From assembly GCF_018449545.1 (NCBI RefSeq), contig NZ_JAAVUR010000004.1, positions 1 through 64,000 on the forward strand: DNA of 64,000 nt, written 5' to 3'. Origin of the DNA: Granulicella sp. dw_53 (GTDB lineage Bacteria; Acidobacteriota; Terriglobia; Terriglobales; Acidobacteriaceae). Below the pieces are notes generated by a model, which ran no database searches, had not been told where the DNA came from, and was given only the letters and a program-made list of their open reading frames with translations. The translations under genes were made by a program, and so were the position numbers. Numbering within the stretch: the stretch's first letter is position 1; every line of letters starts with the position of its first letter. Shown here one piece after another: positions 52,901 through 62,373 of this stretch.

Positions 52901-54205
52901 ATGAAGATTGGTTTTGTTAGTATGCCGCTCACCGGTCATCTTAATCCGATGATCGCGCTGGCCCGCAAATTGCAGTCCCGGGGACACGATATCGTCTTCA
53001 TCGGGATTCCCGATGTCGGCCCCTACGCCCGCGCCGCCGGACTAAACTTCGTCTCCTACTGCGACGAGGAGCTGCCTGCAGGATCTTCCGCGGGCATTCT
53101 CGCTCCTGCTGCCAAACTTCATGGCCCGGAGGTAACCCACTGGACGATTCAGGGGGCGGGCAGAGCCCTGTTCCAGTTGGCGGCGCAGCACCTGCCGCGC
53201 GTACTCGCCAGCGCAGGCGTTGAGGCGCTGGTGATCGACACCGTCCATATGTACCTCGAACTCGTTCCCATCAGCATGGGCATTCCGTATGCGCATGTGT
53301 GGGCCATTTTGAATATCGACTTTTCCGGCACCACGCCTCCTTCTGTCGTGCCGGGGAGGTACGAGGATACCTCCGAGGGGCGCGCACGCAATCTCGAGGC
53401 GCTCAAGAAGAACGACAACGCATTTTACGGAATCGCGCAGGATCTCGCCGAAGCTTATGCGGAGCGGACCGGTCTGCAGTTGGACTGGAGCGATCCTGCT
53501 GCAACCATCTCCAGACAGGCCGCGGCGGTCGTGTCGCAGACGCCCAAGGAGTTCGATCTTCCCGGGATTCCCTGGCCTCCGGAGTTCCACTATGCCGGGC
53601 CGTTCTTTGACGAGGCAGCACGCGAGCACATACCGTTTCCGTGGGAGAAGCTGGATGACAGGCCGCTGGTCTATGCCTCCCTGGGAACCCTGGTCAACGG
53701 CCTCGCTAGCATCTACAAGACGATACTGCCCGCAGTGGCAGAGGTTCCTGAGGTCCAGGTGGTCCTCGCCAAGGGGGACCATATCGGGCTCGCCGAGCTT
53801 GGCCCCATCCCGCCCAACGTGATCGTCGTCGACAAGGCTCCTCAGCTCGAACTGCTCAAGGCTTCCGTTTTGTGCATTACTCACGCCGGACTCAATACGG
53901 CGCTTGAGTCGCTGGCGCAGGGCGTGCCGATGGTGGCTATTCCGATCGGCTATGACCAGTTCGGCGTCGCTCTCCGCATCGCCTACCACGGAGTTGGGGA
54001 GGTCCTTGAGATCGACGACCTGACTGTCGAGGGCCTTCACGAGTTGATTGAGAAGGTTCTGTACACTCCCGCTTATCGCGAGAAGGCGCGGTACTTCAGA
54101 AACGTGATCGCGAAGCGCCGCGGGCTGGACGTCGCAGCGGAAGCGATTGAACGCGCCTTTGAACAAGCCATCGAGAACCGTACTATTGAGCTCTCGCGTG
54201 CGTAA
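52901..54205 (+). CDS. MGT-type (UDP-)glycosyltransferase
   Basis: 434 residues from the ATG at 52901, which follows GGAGAG. It is a GT1/MGT enzyme: GFVSMPLTGHLNPMIALARKLQSRGHDI (acceptor-side H), YASLGTLVNG and the donor-site motif CITHAGLNTALESLAQGVPMVAIPIGYDQ. The family includes macrolide and zeaxanthin glucosyltransferases; the closest resemblance by eye is to CrtX-like enzymes, but the acceptor is unknown and no carotenoid genes are present. A possible operator lies upstream. The frame from 52799 adds an unconserved leader. Confidence 0.85.
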   Translation: MKIGFVSMPLTGHLNPMIALARKLQSRGHDIVFIGIPDVGPYARAAGLNFVSYCDEELPAGSSAGILAPAAKLHGPEVTHWTIQGAGRALFQLAAQHLPRVLASAGVEALVIDTVHMYLELVPISMGIPYAHVWAILNIDFSGTTPPSVVPGRYEDTSEGRARNLEALKKNDNAFYGIAQDLAEAYAERTGLQLDWSDPAATISRQAAAVVSQTPKEFDLPGIPWPPEFHYAGPFFDEAAREHIPFPWEKLDDRPLVYASLGTLVNGLASIYKTILPAVAEVPEVQVVLAKGDHIGLAELGPIPPNVIVVDKAPQLELLKASVLCITHAGLNTALESLAQGVPMVAIPIGYDQFGVALRIAYHGVGEVLEIDDLTVEGLHELIEKVLYTPAYREKARYFRNVIAKRRGLDVAAEAIERAFEQAIENRTIELSRA

Positions 54206-54269
54206 GAGGCGCTCTTCCTTAGACGAAGACCTTCTCCAGCTTAGCGGTCAGAATCTGTTGATGCACGGC

Positions 54270-54301
54270 AACGACGGCTGGGATTGCTTCCAGCCGTCGT
54301 T
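54270..54301. terminator. bidirectional terminator (glycosyltransferase / MATE)
   Basis: AACGACGGCTGG, 8-base loop, CCAGCCGTCGTT: a 12-bp perfect stem between convergent genes, with a short T-rich tail (TGCATTCTT). Confidence 0.7.
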
Positions 54302-54340
54302 TGCATTCTTGTCGATTCTGCTTGTGCACCAGTCAGCATT

Positions 54341-55747
54341 TTAGTTAGGGATGGGGGCGGGGTTTGCCAGGGATGGGCGGGCCTTGTGGCTGGCGATGAT
54401 GGTCTCGAGCTGGGCGGTGGTGCGATGCCAGATAGAGGTGAGGGCGATTCCGGCGAGGATGAGGCCGAGGCAGAGTCCTGACCAGAGGCCGGCCGCCCCG
54501 AGGTGATGCCGCATGCCGAAGTAGAGGCCGACGGGAAGGCCGACGACCCAGTAGGCGCAGAGGTGGACGTAGAAGCCGATGCTGGTGTTGCCTGCGCCGC
54601 GCAGGGCTCCGGTGGCGGTCATCTGGAGGCCGTCGAAGAGCTGGAAGATGGCGACGATGAACATGAGCGGGACGGCTGCCGCGATGACCTGCGGGGATGG
54701 CGTGAAGCCGCGGGCGATGGTGGAGGGGATGGCGATGAAGACGCACGAGGCGGTGAGCATGAAGATGCTGGAGAGGAGAATGCCGGTCCAGCCAGCGGCT
54801 TTTGCGCCTGCGGCGTCGCCACGGCCGATGGCCTGTCCTACGCGGACGCTGGTGGCGGTGCTGATGCCCATGGGGACCATGAAGGTGAAGCTGGCGCAGT
54901 CGAGCGCGATCTGGTGTCCGGCGAGGGGGAGTGCGCCGAAGGTGGAGATGATGGCGGTGACGGCGCCGAAGATGGCGATCTCTACGAAGATCTGCGCGCC
55001 GATGGGACCGCCGAGGGAGAGGAGCTCGCGGAGGCGGGCGGGCTCCCAGCGCCATTTGGTCTTGAAGAGGCCGTAGCTGTGGCGGCGGTCGTAGTAGAAG
55101 ATCGCGGCGAGCATGACGATGGCCTGATAGCAGCGGGAGAGCATGGTGGACCAGCCGGAGCCGACGACTCCGTAGGCGGGGATGTGGATGGGACCCCACT
55201 GGTGGCCGTAGATCAGGAACCAGTTGAAGGCGACGTTGATGATGTTGGCCGAGATGAGGGTGAAGGCGATGGCGCGAACGTGGTTGAAGGCCTGCAGGTA
55301 GCGGCGCAGGACGAGCCAGAGAATGAGCGCGGGTGTGCCCCAGTTGAGGGCGTTGAGGAAGGGAACGCTGCCGGCGAGGATCTGAGGATCGGTATGGAGG
55401 CGCGAGAAGCCGATGGGCATGAGCGCGACGATGCCCATGAGGATGACGGTGAGGACGGCTCCGAGCACAAGGCCGTGTTGCAGCGAGCGGTTGGCGTCGT
55501 CGATGCGCTTTGCGCCGAAGGCCTGAGAGAGGACGGTATCGAGGCCGAGGAGGACGCCACCGATTCCGAAGGCGAGGGTATGGTACATGACCTGACCGAG
55601 GGCTGCCGCGCCGAGCGCTACGGCGGAGTTGGGCAGGTGCCCGACCATGATGGTGTCGACGATGCCCATGACCATCCAGCCGATTTCGGCGAGGACGAGC
55701 GGAAGGGCGAGATGAAGCATAGGCGGGATTTCACGACGGATCGACAT
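54341..55747 (-). CDS. MATE-family efflux transporter
   Basis: 468 residues from the ATG at 55747 (a GTG at 55780 is an alternative). Twelve helices in two homologous halves; MLHLALPLVLAEIGWMVMGIVDTIMVGHLPNSAVALGAAALGQ is the standard NorM/DinF N-terminal half with the conserved Asp and PxxxG motifs. It exports cationic drugs or metabolites with H+ or Na+. The promoter lies toward 55.8 kb, where the next reverse gene ends. Confidence 0.9.
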   Translation of the reverse strand: MSIRREIPPMLHLALPLVLAEIGWMVMGIVDTIMVGHLPNSAVALGAAALGQVMYHTLAFGIGGVLLGLDTVLSQAFGAKRIDDANRSLQHGLVLGAVLTVILMGIVALMPIGFSRLHTDPQILAGSVPFLNALNWGTPALILWLVLRRYLQAFNHVRAIAFTLISANIINVAFNWFLIYGHQWGPIHIPAYGVVGSGWSTMLSRCYQAIVMLAAIFYYDRRHSYGLFKTKWRWEPARLRELLSLGGPIGAQIFVEIAIFGAVTAIISTFGALPLAGHQIALDCASFTFMVPMGISTATSVRVGQAIGRGDAAGAKAAGWTGILLSSIFMLTASCVFIAIPSTIARGFTPSPQVIAAAVPLMFIVAIFQLFDGLQMTATGALRGAGNTSIGFYVHLCAYWVVGLPVGLYFGMRHHLGAAGLWSGLCLGLILAGIALTSIWHRTTAQLETIIASHKARPSLANPAPIPN

Positions 55748-55814
55748 GGCAGATGGAAGGAGATATCCAAGATATCTCACTGCGTGGCCGGGATTTGCAG
55801 AACGTATGGATTCT

Positions 55815-56909
55815 CTATTTTTTTACTGGCGTGTCGGGCTTCTTCACGGGAATGTCAGGCGGAAGGGACTGATTGCGATTCCTGAGCCACTCGAGGGTGA
55901 TGCTCTTGCCGGATTTGTTCTGGCGTTGTTGATCGACGTCGGGCATGAACATCTCGAGCCCGGCCTGGGGCGTCATGCGGCTGATGCCGTCGACGAGCTG
56001 GGCTTGATAGTTGACGAGATCGAGGTCGAACCAGGCATCGTCGGAGGCGTCGACGAGGGTGAGGTCGGCGTTGTGCATGGTGAGTTTGCCGAAGTCCAGG
56101 GTGCCGCCGGTGAGCTTTAGGAAGTTGTGCCACTGTGCGAGGCGGGCTTCGTCGTTGCGGGAGTTGCCGTAGATGAGGACGAGGTCGGGGCGGTCCACGC
56201 TGACGCCGGTGAGCTGGCCGCGGATGTAGGGCGGCGGAAGGAGCTTGGGGGTGTCGAAGAAGAGGTCGTTGCCGGAGACCTGGACGCCCGCAAGTGGAGT
56301 GGAGCCCATGACGTCATCGATCTGAACATGCAGGCCGCCGAGGAGAGCTTTGACGGGGACTTTGAGGACGTTGATTTTGGTGACGTGAAGGTGGATGCGT
56401 CCGTCGGACGTCGAGGAGACGGTACTGGCCATCTCGACGGGGAGCGGCAGCATGAGCTTGTGAAGAATGCCGGAGATCTTGAGCTGATCCCCCTCGCCGG
56501 TGATGTTGATCTTCTGCAGGGGGAATTTGGCCGGGACGGCGGAGTTGAGGTAGTTGCCGATATCGCCGAGGTTGGCGTGGACGACGCCCTTCTGGATGAC
56601 GAAGATGAAGGACTTGGGGTCGTCCAGGGACGGGTTGACGCCGGGGTGCGTGGGGAGCATCTGACCGCGGATCCAACGGATGTAGACGCGGAAGGTGGAG
56701 CCTTTGCGGAGGAGGAGATTGTGCGCGTAGACGGCGGTGGGGTCTTCCGCGGTGGCCGCGGGAGGGGAGCCAAGGGGGGCGGATTGGTCGAGCGAGGGCG
56801 GCGTTCCCTTGTGGAATGCCGGCCAGCGAAGCCAGAGCAGAGCCACCACCAGGAGGACGGCAGCGAGGGCGAGGAGGAGCCGGGTCGAGATTTTGCTGCG
56901 GATTGGCAT
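55815..56909 (-). CDS. membrane-anchored protein of unknown function (AsmA/DUF-like)
   Basis: 364 residues from the ATG at 56909. One N-terminal helix (RLLLALAAVLLVVALLWLRWP) anchors a periplasmic part built from beta strands (for example IFVIQKGVVHANLGDIGNYL, MPLPVEMAS-like strands and KLTGGTLDFGKLTMHNADL), which recalls AsmA/DUF748-type lipid-binding domains. The ending is Lys/Pro-rich (PDIPVKKPDTPVKK). I cannot place it in a family. It sits just upstream of the MATE gene. Confidence 0.6.
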   Translation of the reverse strand: MPIRSKISTRLLLALAAVLLVVALLWLRWPAFHKGTPPSLDQSAPLGSPPAATAEDPTAVYAHNLLLRKGSTFRVYIRWIRGQMLPTHPGVNPSLDDPKSFIFVIQKGVVHANLGDIGNYLNSAVPAKFPLQKINITGEGDQLKISGILHKLMLPLPVEMASTVSSTSDGRIHLHVTKINVLKVPVKALLGGLHVQIDDVMGSTPLAGVQVSGNDLFFDTPKLLPPPYIRGQLTGVSVDRPDLVLIYGNSRNDEARLAQWHNFLKLTGGTLDFGKLTMHNADLTLVDASDDAWFDLDLVNYQAQLVDGISRMTPQAGLEMFMPDVDQQRQNKSGKSITLEWLRNRNQSLPPDIPVKKPDTPVKK

Positions 56910-57071
56910 GGTTGGCTCAGGTCGCGTTGGGGTGGAGGGATGCTCCACCCGGGTTGTTAAGGAAGCAGGCGCATCGTGTGACTTGTCTTCTTGGATGCTG
57001 AAAATGCGGGAACGTCCTTGGTGGCGTTCTTACCTGCGAATCGGAGCCGGGCAGGTGCGATGTTTGCGGGG

Positions 57072-57407
57072 TTATTTGGAGGTGTCCTCGAAGGCGAACT
57101 TGCCGAGCTGGAAGGGGTGCGAGGTGGTGGGTTTGCCTTCGAGGGGATTGGTGGGGTAGGTATCGAGGCCATATGTCGGGAAGCCCCAGACTTTTCCGTT
57201 ACGAAGGTCTACTATGACTCTCCCATAGAGTTGGCCGGTACCGTCGGGCTGGCGCAGCATCTGAACTCCCGGTTCGATGAAGAAGGAATAGGGAGCGACG
57301 GATTGGGCCTGCGCGGCAGGAGGTTGGGCGTATGGTCTGACGGCGATGGCGATCAGCGCTATCGCGATGATGAGCAGGAGGAGGTTCTTGAGCGTGTCAC
57401 TTTTCAT
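57072..57407 (-). CDS. small membrane-anchored hypothetical protein
   Basis: 111 residues. An N-terminal membrane helix (LLLLIIAIALIAIAVRP) is followed by a Gln-rich linker and a soluble part with QLYGRVIVDLRNGKVWGFPTYG, a pattern seen in small periplasmic proteins of unknown function. The gap to the larger reverse gene holds no clear promoter. Function unknown. Confidence 0.6.
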   Translation of the reverse strand: MKSDTLKNLLLLIIAIALIAIAVRPYAQPPAAQAQSVAPYSFFIEPGVQMLRQPDGTGQLYGRVIVDLRNGKVWGFPTYGLDTYPTNPLEGKPTTSHPFQLGKFAFEDTSK

Positions 57408-57621
57408 GAGGCACCTTGATTGAATTGACGACCGAAGCCGAGATTTCCGATCCGTTGCAGTGTAGATCCATCTTCATGGAGGAGGTCCAGGATGACCAAA
57501 TTGAACGCTTTAGCGGCTCTGGAGTGAAATCGGCGCGGGAATCTCTGCATGGCCGAGGGATCGGCATCTGAATAGGAAGCGGCCCGGGATTGAAGATCAC
57601 ATATTTTTCCTGCAATGCACG

Positions 57622-59034
57622 GTGCAAGGTGCACCGCAGGAGGCTCGAATAGGAAACCCAGCTACTCTCGATGGCACGGAAAAACGACCGCTGCCGAGCG
57701 CACATGCGTTGGAGGTCGGTTTCAATGCGATGCCGGTGGGCGTCTCGTGGGCAAATCTTGCGGATCAGAAGATCGGCTACATGAACCGCATGTTCACGGA
57801 GATCTTCGGCTACGTGATGGGCGACTTCGTGGATATCGCCGACTGGATTGAGCGAACTTATCCCTTTGTCGAAGACCGGGATCTGGCCTGGAAGAGCTGG
57901 GGGGCGTACTTCTCCGCGCCGGATCTTTTTGAGTTCTCCATTGAGCCGATGGAGCTTCGCATTCTGTGTAAGAACGGGGAGATCAAGACGATTCTGCACA
58001 GCGGAGTGATTCTTCCCGAAACGGGATGGGCGCTGGCTACGTTCGTGGATATTACCGAGCGCAAACGCAACGAACTGTTCCTGCAGGCGGCCGAGCGTGC
58101 GGCCCGGGAGAACAAGGCCATCTACAGCCTGTTGCTGGACCATTCCCCGGACATGATCATCATCTCGTCCTTCGACAATACGAGCCGCTTCGTGTCGCCG
58201 GCGGTGACCCAGATCACTGGCTTTACGCCGGCAGAGTACCTGGAGATCGGTGCGTTGGGTTCGATCCATCCGGAGGACCTTAAGGGCGCTCAGGACGGGA
58301 TTGAGAATCTGAAGAATGGAGCTGTCCGAGAGGTCTATAGCTTCCAGATGCTGCGTAAAGGTGGAAGCTATTGCTGGGTTGAGGCGTTGGCCATCGGATA
58401 CAGCGACCCTGTCACGGGAAAGCCCGCGGGTTATATCGCCACCGTCCGGGATGTCTCCGAACAGAGAAAGCGGGAGGATGCTCTTGCGTCGGAGTACCGC
58501 GAGCTCTCGGAGGTAGCCGCGCTCGATGAGCTGACCGGCATTGCCAACCGTAGGACGTTCAACCAGACGCTGGAGCGAGAGGCTCTGCGGCATATGCGCT
58601 CCAACCGTGACGTCTCGGTGCTGCTGTTGGATGTGGACTACTTCAAGCAGTTCAACGATCTTTATGGACACATTCCCGGCGATGAGTGCCTGAAGCAGAT
58701 CGCTACCGTTCTACAACGTGTTCTACGACGCGATCCGGATCTGGCGGCGCGCTTTGGCGGCGAGGAGTTCATCCTGCTCTTGCCGATGACTCATCTCTCG
58801 GGCGCAGAGGTGATCGCCCGCAAGATACTGCAGGCGATCATGGATCTTGCCATACCGCATGCTGATAGTCCGTATGGGGTGGTCACCATCAGCATTGGGG
58901 TCGCGTGCTGGCCGCCCGGGATCGTGCTGGACCAAAAGCTCTTGCTGGAGCAGGCAGACCAGGCTCTGTACCGGGCGAAAGACGGCGGCCGCAATACCTA
59001 CCGCCTGCATGAGTGCGGTCCGCCCGCAGCCTAG
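57622..59034 (+). CDS. diguanylate cyclase with two PAS domains
   Basis: 470 residues. PAS 1 about 30-150 (with a PAC-like VDITERKR end), PAS 2 about 155-290 (SLLLDHSPDMIIISSFDNTS...), then a GGDEF domain (DELTGIANRRTFNQTLEREAL, about 300-465) with an active-site GGEEF and the RxxD inhibitory site five residues before it (RDPDLAARFGGEEF). It makes cyclic di-GMP, probably in response to a PAS-bound signal; there is no membrane helix. The GTG start is uncertain; AGGAGG lies shortly after it and an internal start is possible. Confidence 0.9.
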   Translation: MQGAPQEARIGNPATLDGTEKRPLPSAHALEVGFNAMPVGVSWANLADQKIGYMNRMFTEIFGYVMGDFVDIADWIERTYPFVEDRDLAWKSWGAYFSAPDLFEFSIEPMELRILCKNGEIKTILHSGVILPETGWALATFVDITERKRNELFLQAAERAARENKAIYSLLLDHSPDMIIISSFDNTSRFVSPAVTQITGFTPAEYLEIGALGSIHPEDLKGAQDGIENLKNGAVREVYSFQMLRKGGSYCWVEALAIGYSDPVTGKPAGYIATVRDVSEQRKREDALASEYRELSEVAALDELTGIANRRTFNQTLEREALRHMRSNRDVSVLLLDVDYFKQFNDLYGHIPGDECLKQIATVLQRVLRRDPDLAARFGGEEFILLLPMTHLSGAEVIARKILQAIMDLAIPHADSPYGVVTISIGVACWPPGIVLDQKLLLEQADQALYRAKDGGRNTYRLHECGPPAA

Positions 59035-59061
59035 AGCAATTCCACAGGAGAATTGCTCTAG
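59031..59061. terminator. palindrome embracing both convergent stop codons
   Basis: CTAGAGCAATTC, 7-base loop, GAATTGCTCTAG: a 12-bp perfect stem. The TAG stop codons of the diguanylate cyclase and of threonine synthase both lie within the stem arms. Confidence 0.65.
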
Positions 59062-60275
59062 CTGGGACGTTTGAGGTGCATGGCTTCGGCGGTCATGTCG
59101 GTGTACTTGAGGCCGGCTCCGGTGTTGAAGAGGACGACCTTGTCGGTGGGCTTGAGGTCGCCTGAGGCGATGAGCTGGTCGTAGGCGGCGGTGGCGGCTG
59201 CGCCTTCGGGGGAGAGGAAGAGCCCTTCGTTCTTGGCCCAGTCGAGGATGCTGGCAAGGATGGCTTCGTCGGTGGCGGAGATGGCCTGTCCGCCGGACTT
59301 GGCGAGGATGTCGAGAATGATGGTGTCGCCGTAGGGCTTGGGAACACGCAGGCCGGCGGCGAAGGTGGCGGCGTTCTGGAAGAACTCGCTGACGGGCTTG
59401 TGGGCTTCAAAGGCAGTGGTGATGGGGGCGCAGCCGGCAGCCTGGAGTGCGTACATCTTGGGACGCTTGCTTCCCTTCTCGATCCAGCCGAGCTCTTCCA
59501 TCTCTTCGAAGGCCTTCCACATGCCAATGAGACCTACGCCTCCTCCGGTGGGGTAGAAGACTGCGTCGGGGTAGGTCCAGCCGAGCTGCTCTACGAGCTC
59601 GTAGCCCATGGTCTTCTTGCCTTCCACGCGGAAGGGCTCCTTGAGGGTGGAGATGTCGAACCAGACCTGCTCGGGCGGGGTGTTGGCTTCTTTCTGAGCC
59701 TTGATGTTTTCGCCGACCATGCGGGCGCAGTCGGAGATGAGGCCGTCGACCATGGTGACGTCGGCCCCGTAGACGATGCCTTCGAGGTAGTTGGCGAAGG
59801 GGACGTCCTTGGGCATGAAGATGTGGGCAGCGATGTCGGCCGCGGCAGCGTAGGCGGCGAGCGCTCCGGCGGCGTTTCCGGCGGAGGGGACGGCGAGGTG
59901 CTGGAGGCCGTAGTGCTTCGCCATGGTGACGGCGAGGCCGAGGCCGCGGGCCTTGAAGGTGCCAGTGGGATTGGCTCCCTCTTCCTTGATGAAGAGGCCG
60001 GGGTAGCGCTTGCTCTTGAGCATGGGCGTCCAGCCTTCGCCGAGGGTGACGGGGGTTACGTCGGGCAGGACGGCGGAGTAGCGCCACATGCCGAGGGAGG
60101 TGGAGCTGGCGGCGGCGCGGGGGACGATGTCTTCGCGTTTGGCGGTGCGCTTGAGGGCTTCCATGTCGTAACGGACGTAGAGGGAGCCGGCACAGAGGGG
60201 GCAGAGGGTTTGCGGGGTTGCGGCGGAGACGTGGTGGCGGCAGCGAGAGCACTCAAGGAAAGCGATTGCAGGCAT
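59058..60275 (-). CDS. thrC: threonine synthase
   Basis: 405 residues. An N-terminal zinc-ribbon-like CSRCRHH...CPLCAGS precedes the fold type II PLP core: FIKEEGANPTGTFKARGLGLAV with the Schiff-base Lys in TGTFKARG near residue 107, SAGNAAGALAAYAA (phosphate-binding Asn loop), and PTGGGVGLIG near 250. It converts O-phosphohomoserine to threonine. The zinc-ribbon variant occurs in a subgroup of ThrC. No thrA/thrB is adjacent. Confidence 0.9.
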   Translation of the reverse strand: MPAIAFLECSRCRHHVSAATPQTLCPLCAGSLYVRYDMEALKRTAKREDIVPRAAASSTSLGMWRYSAVLPDVTPVTLGEGWTPMLKSKRYPGLFIKEEGANPTGTFKARGLGLAVTMAKHYGLQHLAVPSAGNAAGALAAYAAAADIAAHIFMPKDVPFANYLEGIVYGADVTMVDGLISDCARMVGENIKAQKEANTPPEQVWFDISTLKEPFRVEGKKTMGYELVEQLGWTYPDAVFYPTGGGVGLIGMWKAFEEMEELGWIEKGSKRPKMYALQAAGCAPITTAFEAHKPVSEFFQNAATFAAGLRVPKPYGDTIILDILAKSGGQAISATDEAILASILDWAKNEGLFLSPEGAAATAAYDQLIASGDLKPTDKVVLFNTGAGLKYTDMTAEAMHLKRPS

Positions 60276-60593
60276 CTTTGAATGCTAACGGATTTTGGGC
60301 GCCGAGTCGCAATCGGCTGGGAGTCCAACCGAAATTTATCCAGCCTCGCCCAAAGGCTTTCAGATCAAAAATCGAATCATTCGAGGGTTGGCACGCGTAT
60401 GCGTTTCCAGTAACGCCGGCCATGTTCGCATTCGCTGAGAAGATGTATGAAGCGCCGGATGAGGTAGCGATGAAGGCGACGTTGCGACTGAGGCGATCCA
60501 GCTTCGCGATGATGTGGTTGCCTATGCTTCCTGCATCGTTTGAGGGCGGCAGCCAGGAACGGCTACGGTCACGGTGAGTGCGTTCCGCATCGA
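60276..60593. other. intergenic region with a recombinase remnant
   Basis: About 320 bases between threonine synthase and the membrane glycosyltransferase, both on the reverse strand. It holds a scrap of a serine recombinase gene and nothing else I can name. Confidence 0.45.
60410..60590 (-). pseudogene. serine recombinase (resolvase) fragment
   Basis: The reverse reading gives IIAKLDRLSRNVAFIA at about 60466-60513, a close match to the resolvase/invertase core after the first beta strands (LIIAKLDRLSRN...). Before and after this the sequence is degenerate and would need frameshifts to restore the domain; the catalytic Ser segment and the DNA-binding end are not visible. A relic of a mobile element near the glycosyltransferase. 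Confidence 0.5.
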
Positions 60594-61535
60594 CTAGCGA
60601 GAACGGTCTTTTTTTATATTGGTCAAAGCAGCCGCTCTGGCAAGAGCATATACCGAGTACAGAACGAATAAAGCTGTGGTGTCGGACATAGATGCCCTTG
60701 CCTTGCTTACCGATAGTGCCAAAGGTGGCAGAAATAGCAATATCAAAGCACTTACCTGGAGCCATAGGTTCCCCGTGAAAAGCAGGAATAAAGACAGGAT
60801 GAAGATCCAGAACATCAGAAGCGTGTAAGCGCTAAGAGCCACGACAGCAATATTTTTAGTAGAAGGTAGATTTTCTAAAAAGTTCCTCGCGACGTGTCTC
60901 CCATGCCAACGGTTCTGCCTATAGAAGTGCACGAGGGTACGTGGTGTTCCGTCATGCACAACGGACAAGTTCTTGTAAGCGAGTACCGACATTCTTTGGT
61001 CTCTCGCGCGGGTGCATAGGTCCACGTCCTCACTGGTTTCCACGACTTCACTAAAGCCACCTAGAGATTCAAAGTCGCTGCGGTGGATAAAAATGGTCCC
61101 ACCAGGCAGGAACGATACCTCTCCTTCCTGCTCTGTCGCCTGATATTTGTTCCAGATTTTCCCTACCCATGTGCTGTTCTCTGGTATTCGGTAATGGGCT
61201 CCCCACACTGCATTTTGGGTAGAATCCTTTATTCCGTTCTCCAGCCAATCTGGTTGGGGTTCACAGTCGGCGTCCAAGAATGCAACGATGGCCCCTTTGG
61301 ATAACGACGCGCCATAGTTTCTTGCCGCAGATATACTCTCTCGCTGCTTTGAAAGCACCTTTAGGTTTAGGGTGCTCATAAACGTCTTGGCGATGTCAGG
61401 AGTATGGTCCGTCGATCCGTTATCAATTACGACAACTTCGAACTCCGAAAGAGATTGGTTGGCTAGGGCTTGGAGGCATTTCTCAAGGTGTGACGCCTCG
61501 TTGTAGGCAGGGACGATTACAGATATTTGGCTCAT
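60594..61535 (-). CDS. membrane-associated family 2 glycosyltransferase
   Basis: 313 residues. N-terminal GT-A domain: ISVIVPAYNEASHLEKCLQAL, VIDNGSTDHTPDIA and FLDADCEPQ (DxD near residue 90), and EDVDLCTRARD (acidic catalytic region). The C-terminal 80 residues have two or three membrane helices (FILSLFLLFTGNLWLQVSALILLFLPPLAL, FVLYSVYALARAAAL). It resembles the polyprenyl-phosphate mannosyl/glucosyl type enzymes. It stands apart from the polysaccharide cluster; target unknown. Confidence 0.85.
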   Translation of the reverse strand: MSQISVIVPAYNEASHLEKCLQALANQSLSEFEVVVIDNGSTDHTPDIAKTFMSTLNLKVLSKQRESISAARNYGASLSKGAIVAFLDADCEPQPDWLENGIKDSTQNAVWGAHYRIPENSTWVGKIWNKYQATEQEGEVSFLPGGTIFIHRSDFESLGGFSEVVETSEDVDLCTRARDQRMSVLAYKNLSVVHDGTPRTLVHFYRQNRWHGRHVARNFLENLPSTKNIAVVALSAYTLLMFWIFILSLFLLFTGNLWLQVSALILLFLPPLALSVSKARASMSDTTALFVLYSVYALARAAALTNIKKDRSR

Positions 61536-62013
61536 ACACTATCTCCAAGGCAATACAAATATAAGTCGAATAGCAAAGTGAAGATTCGCCTTGAGACGCT
61601 CGAATGCATGTCACAAGATAGTTAGGATCAAGCCTCGTACTATCCGGCTGCTCATTTGCAATCCGTTCTAGCGCTCCCAAGTGACTCAGTGTATGGCGCC
61701 TTTCCTCTGCCCTAGAGCATATATAGTGTCCCACCCATCACCTGCTTGGACTGCCACCGTTCCCACATGGAGGAGTACCAAACTCAGAGCGCAGGATCGG
61801 CCTCTCGGGACAGCGCTGCAAACTTGTTTAGCCGGCAAGTATAAAACGCAGATTCGCCTGTTCTCACACAGTCATCCCGAGATGACGATGAGAACAGGTG
61901 GATCTGTCGCGATCGCTCATCGACCTATAGGCGATGAAGATTGATTGGGATTTTGCGCCGAGACTCTCCCGTTGCCTTATTCAGAGTGGAAGAGAGGAGG
62001 TACGCTGGCACTG
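61536..62013. other. intergenic region, nothing recognised
   Basis: About 480 bases, A/T-richer than the neighbours, between the glycosyltransferase start and a small membrane protein gene. Short frames on both strands carry no motif. Promoter(s) for the glycosyltransferase must lie near 61540-61620. Confidence 0.4.
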
Positions 62014-62373
62014 CTAGTGGGCTTTGAGCCAGCGGCGAGCGGAGAACTCGGTGGCGATGCTGGCGGCGAGCAATGCCAGGCTGATCGAAAAGGCGCTGAC
62101 GACCCAACTGAGCTCCATACGGCCCTTGAGCATGAACCTGTCGAGCAGGGCCAGGACGAGGACCAGAACCGCCGCCTCTGCAAAGAACGAGGAGCAGCGA
62201 TGGGCGGAGATGGCGATGAGATCGACGAGCGGGGAGGACGCCGTCTGAGTGGAGCCGCCACCTCCTGTTGGAACCAGGACGAGACGGGGCGGTTGAGGAA
62301 GGAACTGATTCGAATCGTTTGCTGCTGGGGAAAAGCCACTCCGGATGGAGTTTGAGACATTTTTGTGAAACAT
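62014..62373 (-). CDS. small membrane protein of unknown function
   Basis: 119 residues. The N-terminal 50 are polar and low-complexity (Asn/Pro/Gly/Thr). Two hydrophobic helices follow (FFAEAAVLVLVLALLDRFML; WVVSAFSISLALLAASIATEF), ending in basic SARRWLKAH. The hydrophobic helices with a positive tail look like a real inner-membrane protein rather than a shadow frame. The opposing forward frame (61945-62355) is highly Asp/Glu/Gly-rich and less convincing. Function unknown. Confidence 0.55.
   Translation of the reverse strand: MFHKNVSNSIRSGFSPAANDSNQFLPQPPRLVLVPTGGGGSTQTASSPLVDLIAISAHRCSSFFAEAAVLVLVLALLDRFMLKGRMELSWVVSAFSISLALLAASIATEFSARRWLKAH

Noticed and set aside
54503..55885. 460-codon forward frame across the MATE gene
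   Set aside because: Asp/Glu/Gly-rich shadow of a membrane protein gene on the other strand.
61945..62355. 136-codon forward frame opposite the small membrane protein
   Set aside because: Gly/Asp/Glu-rich shadow; the reverse frame has the membrane helices.
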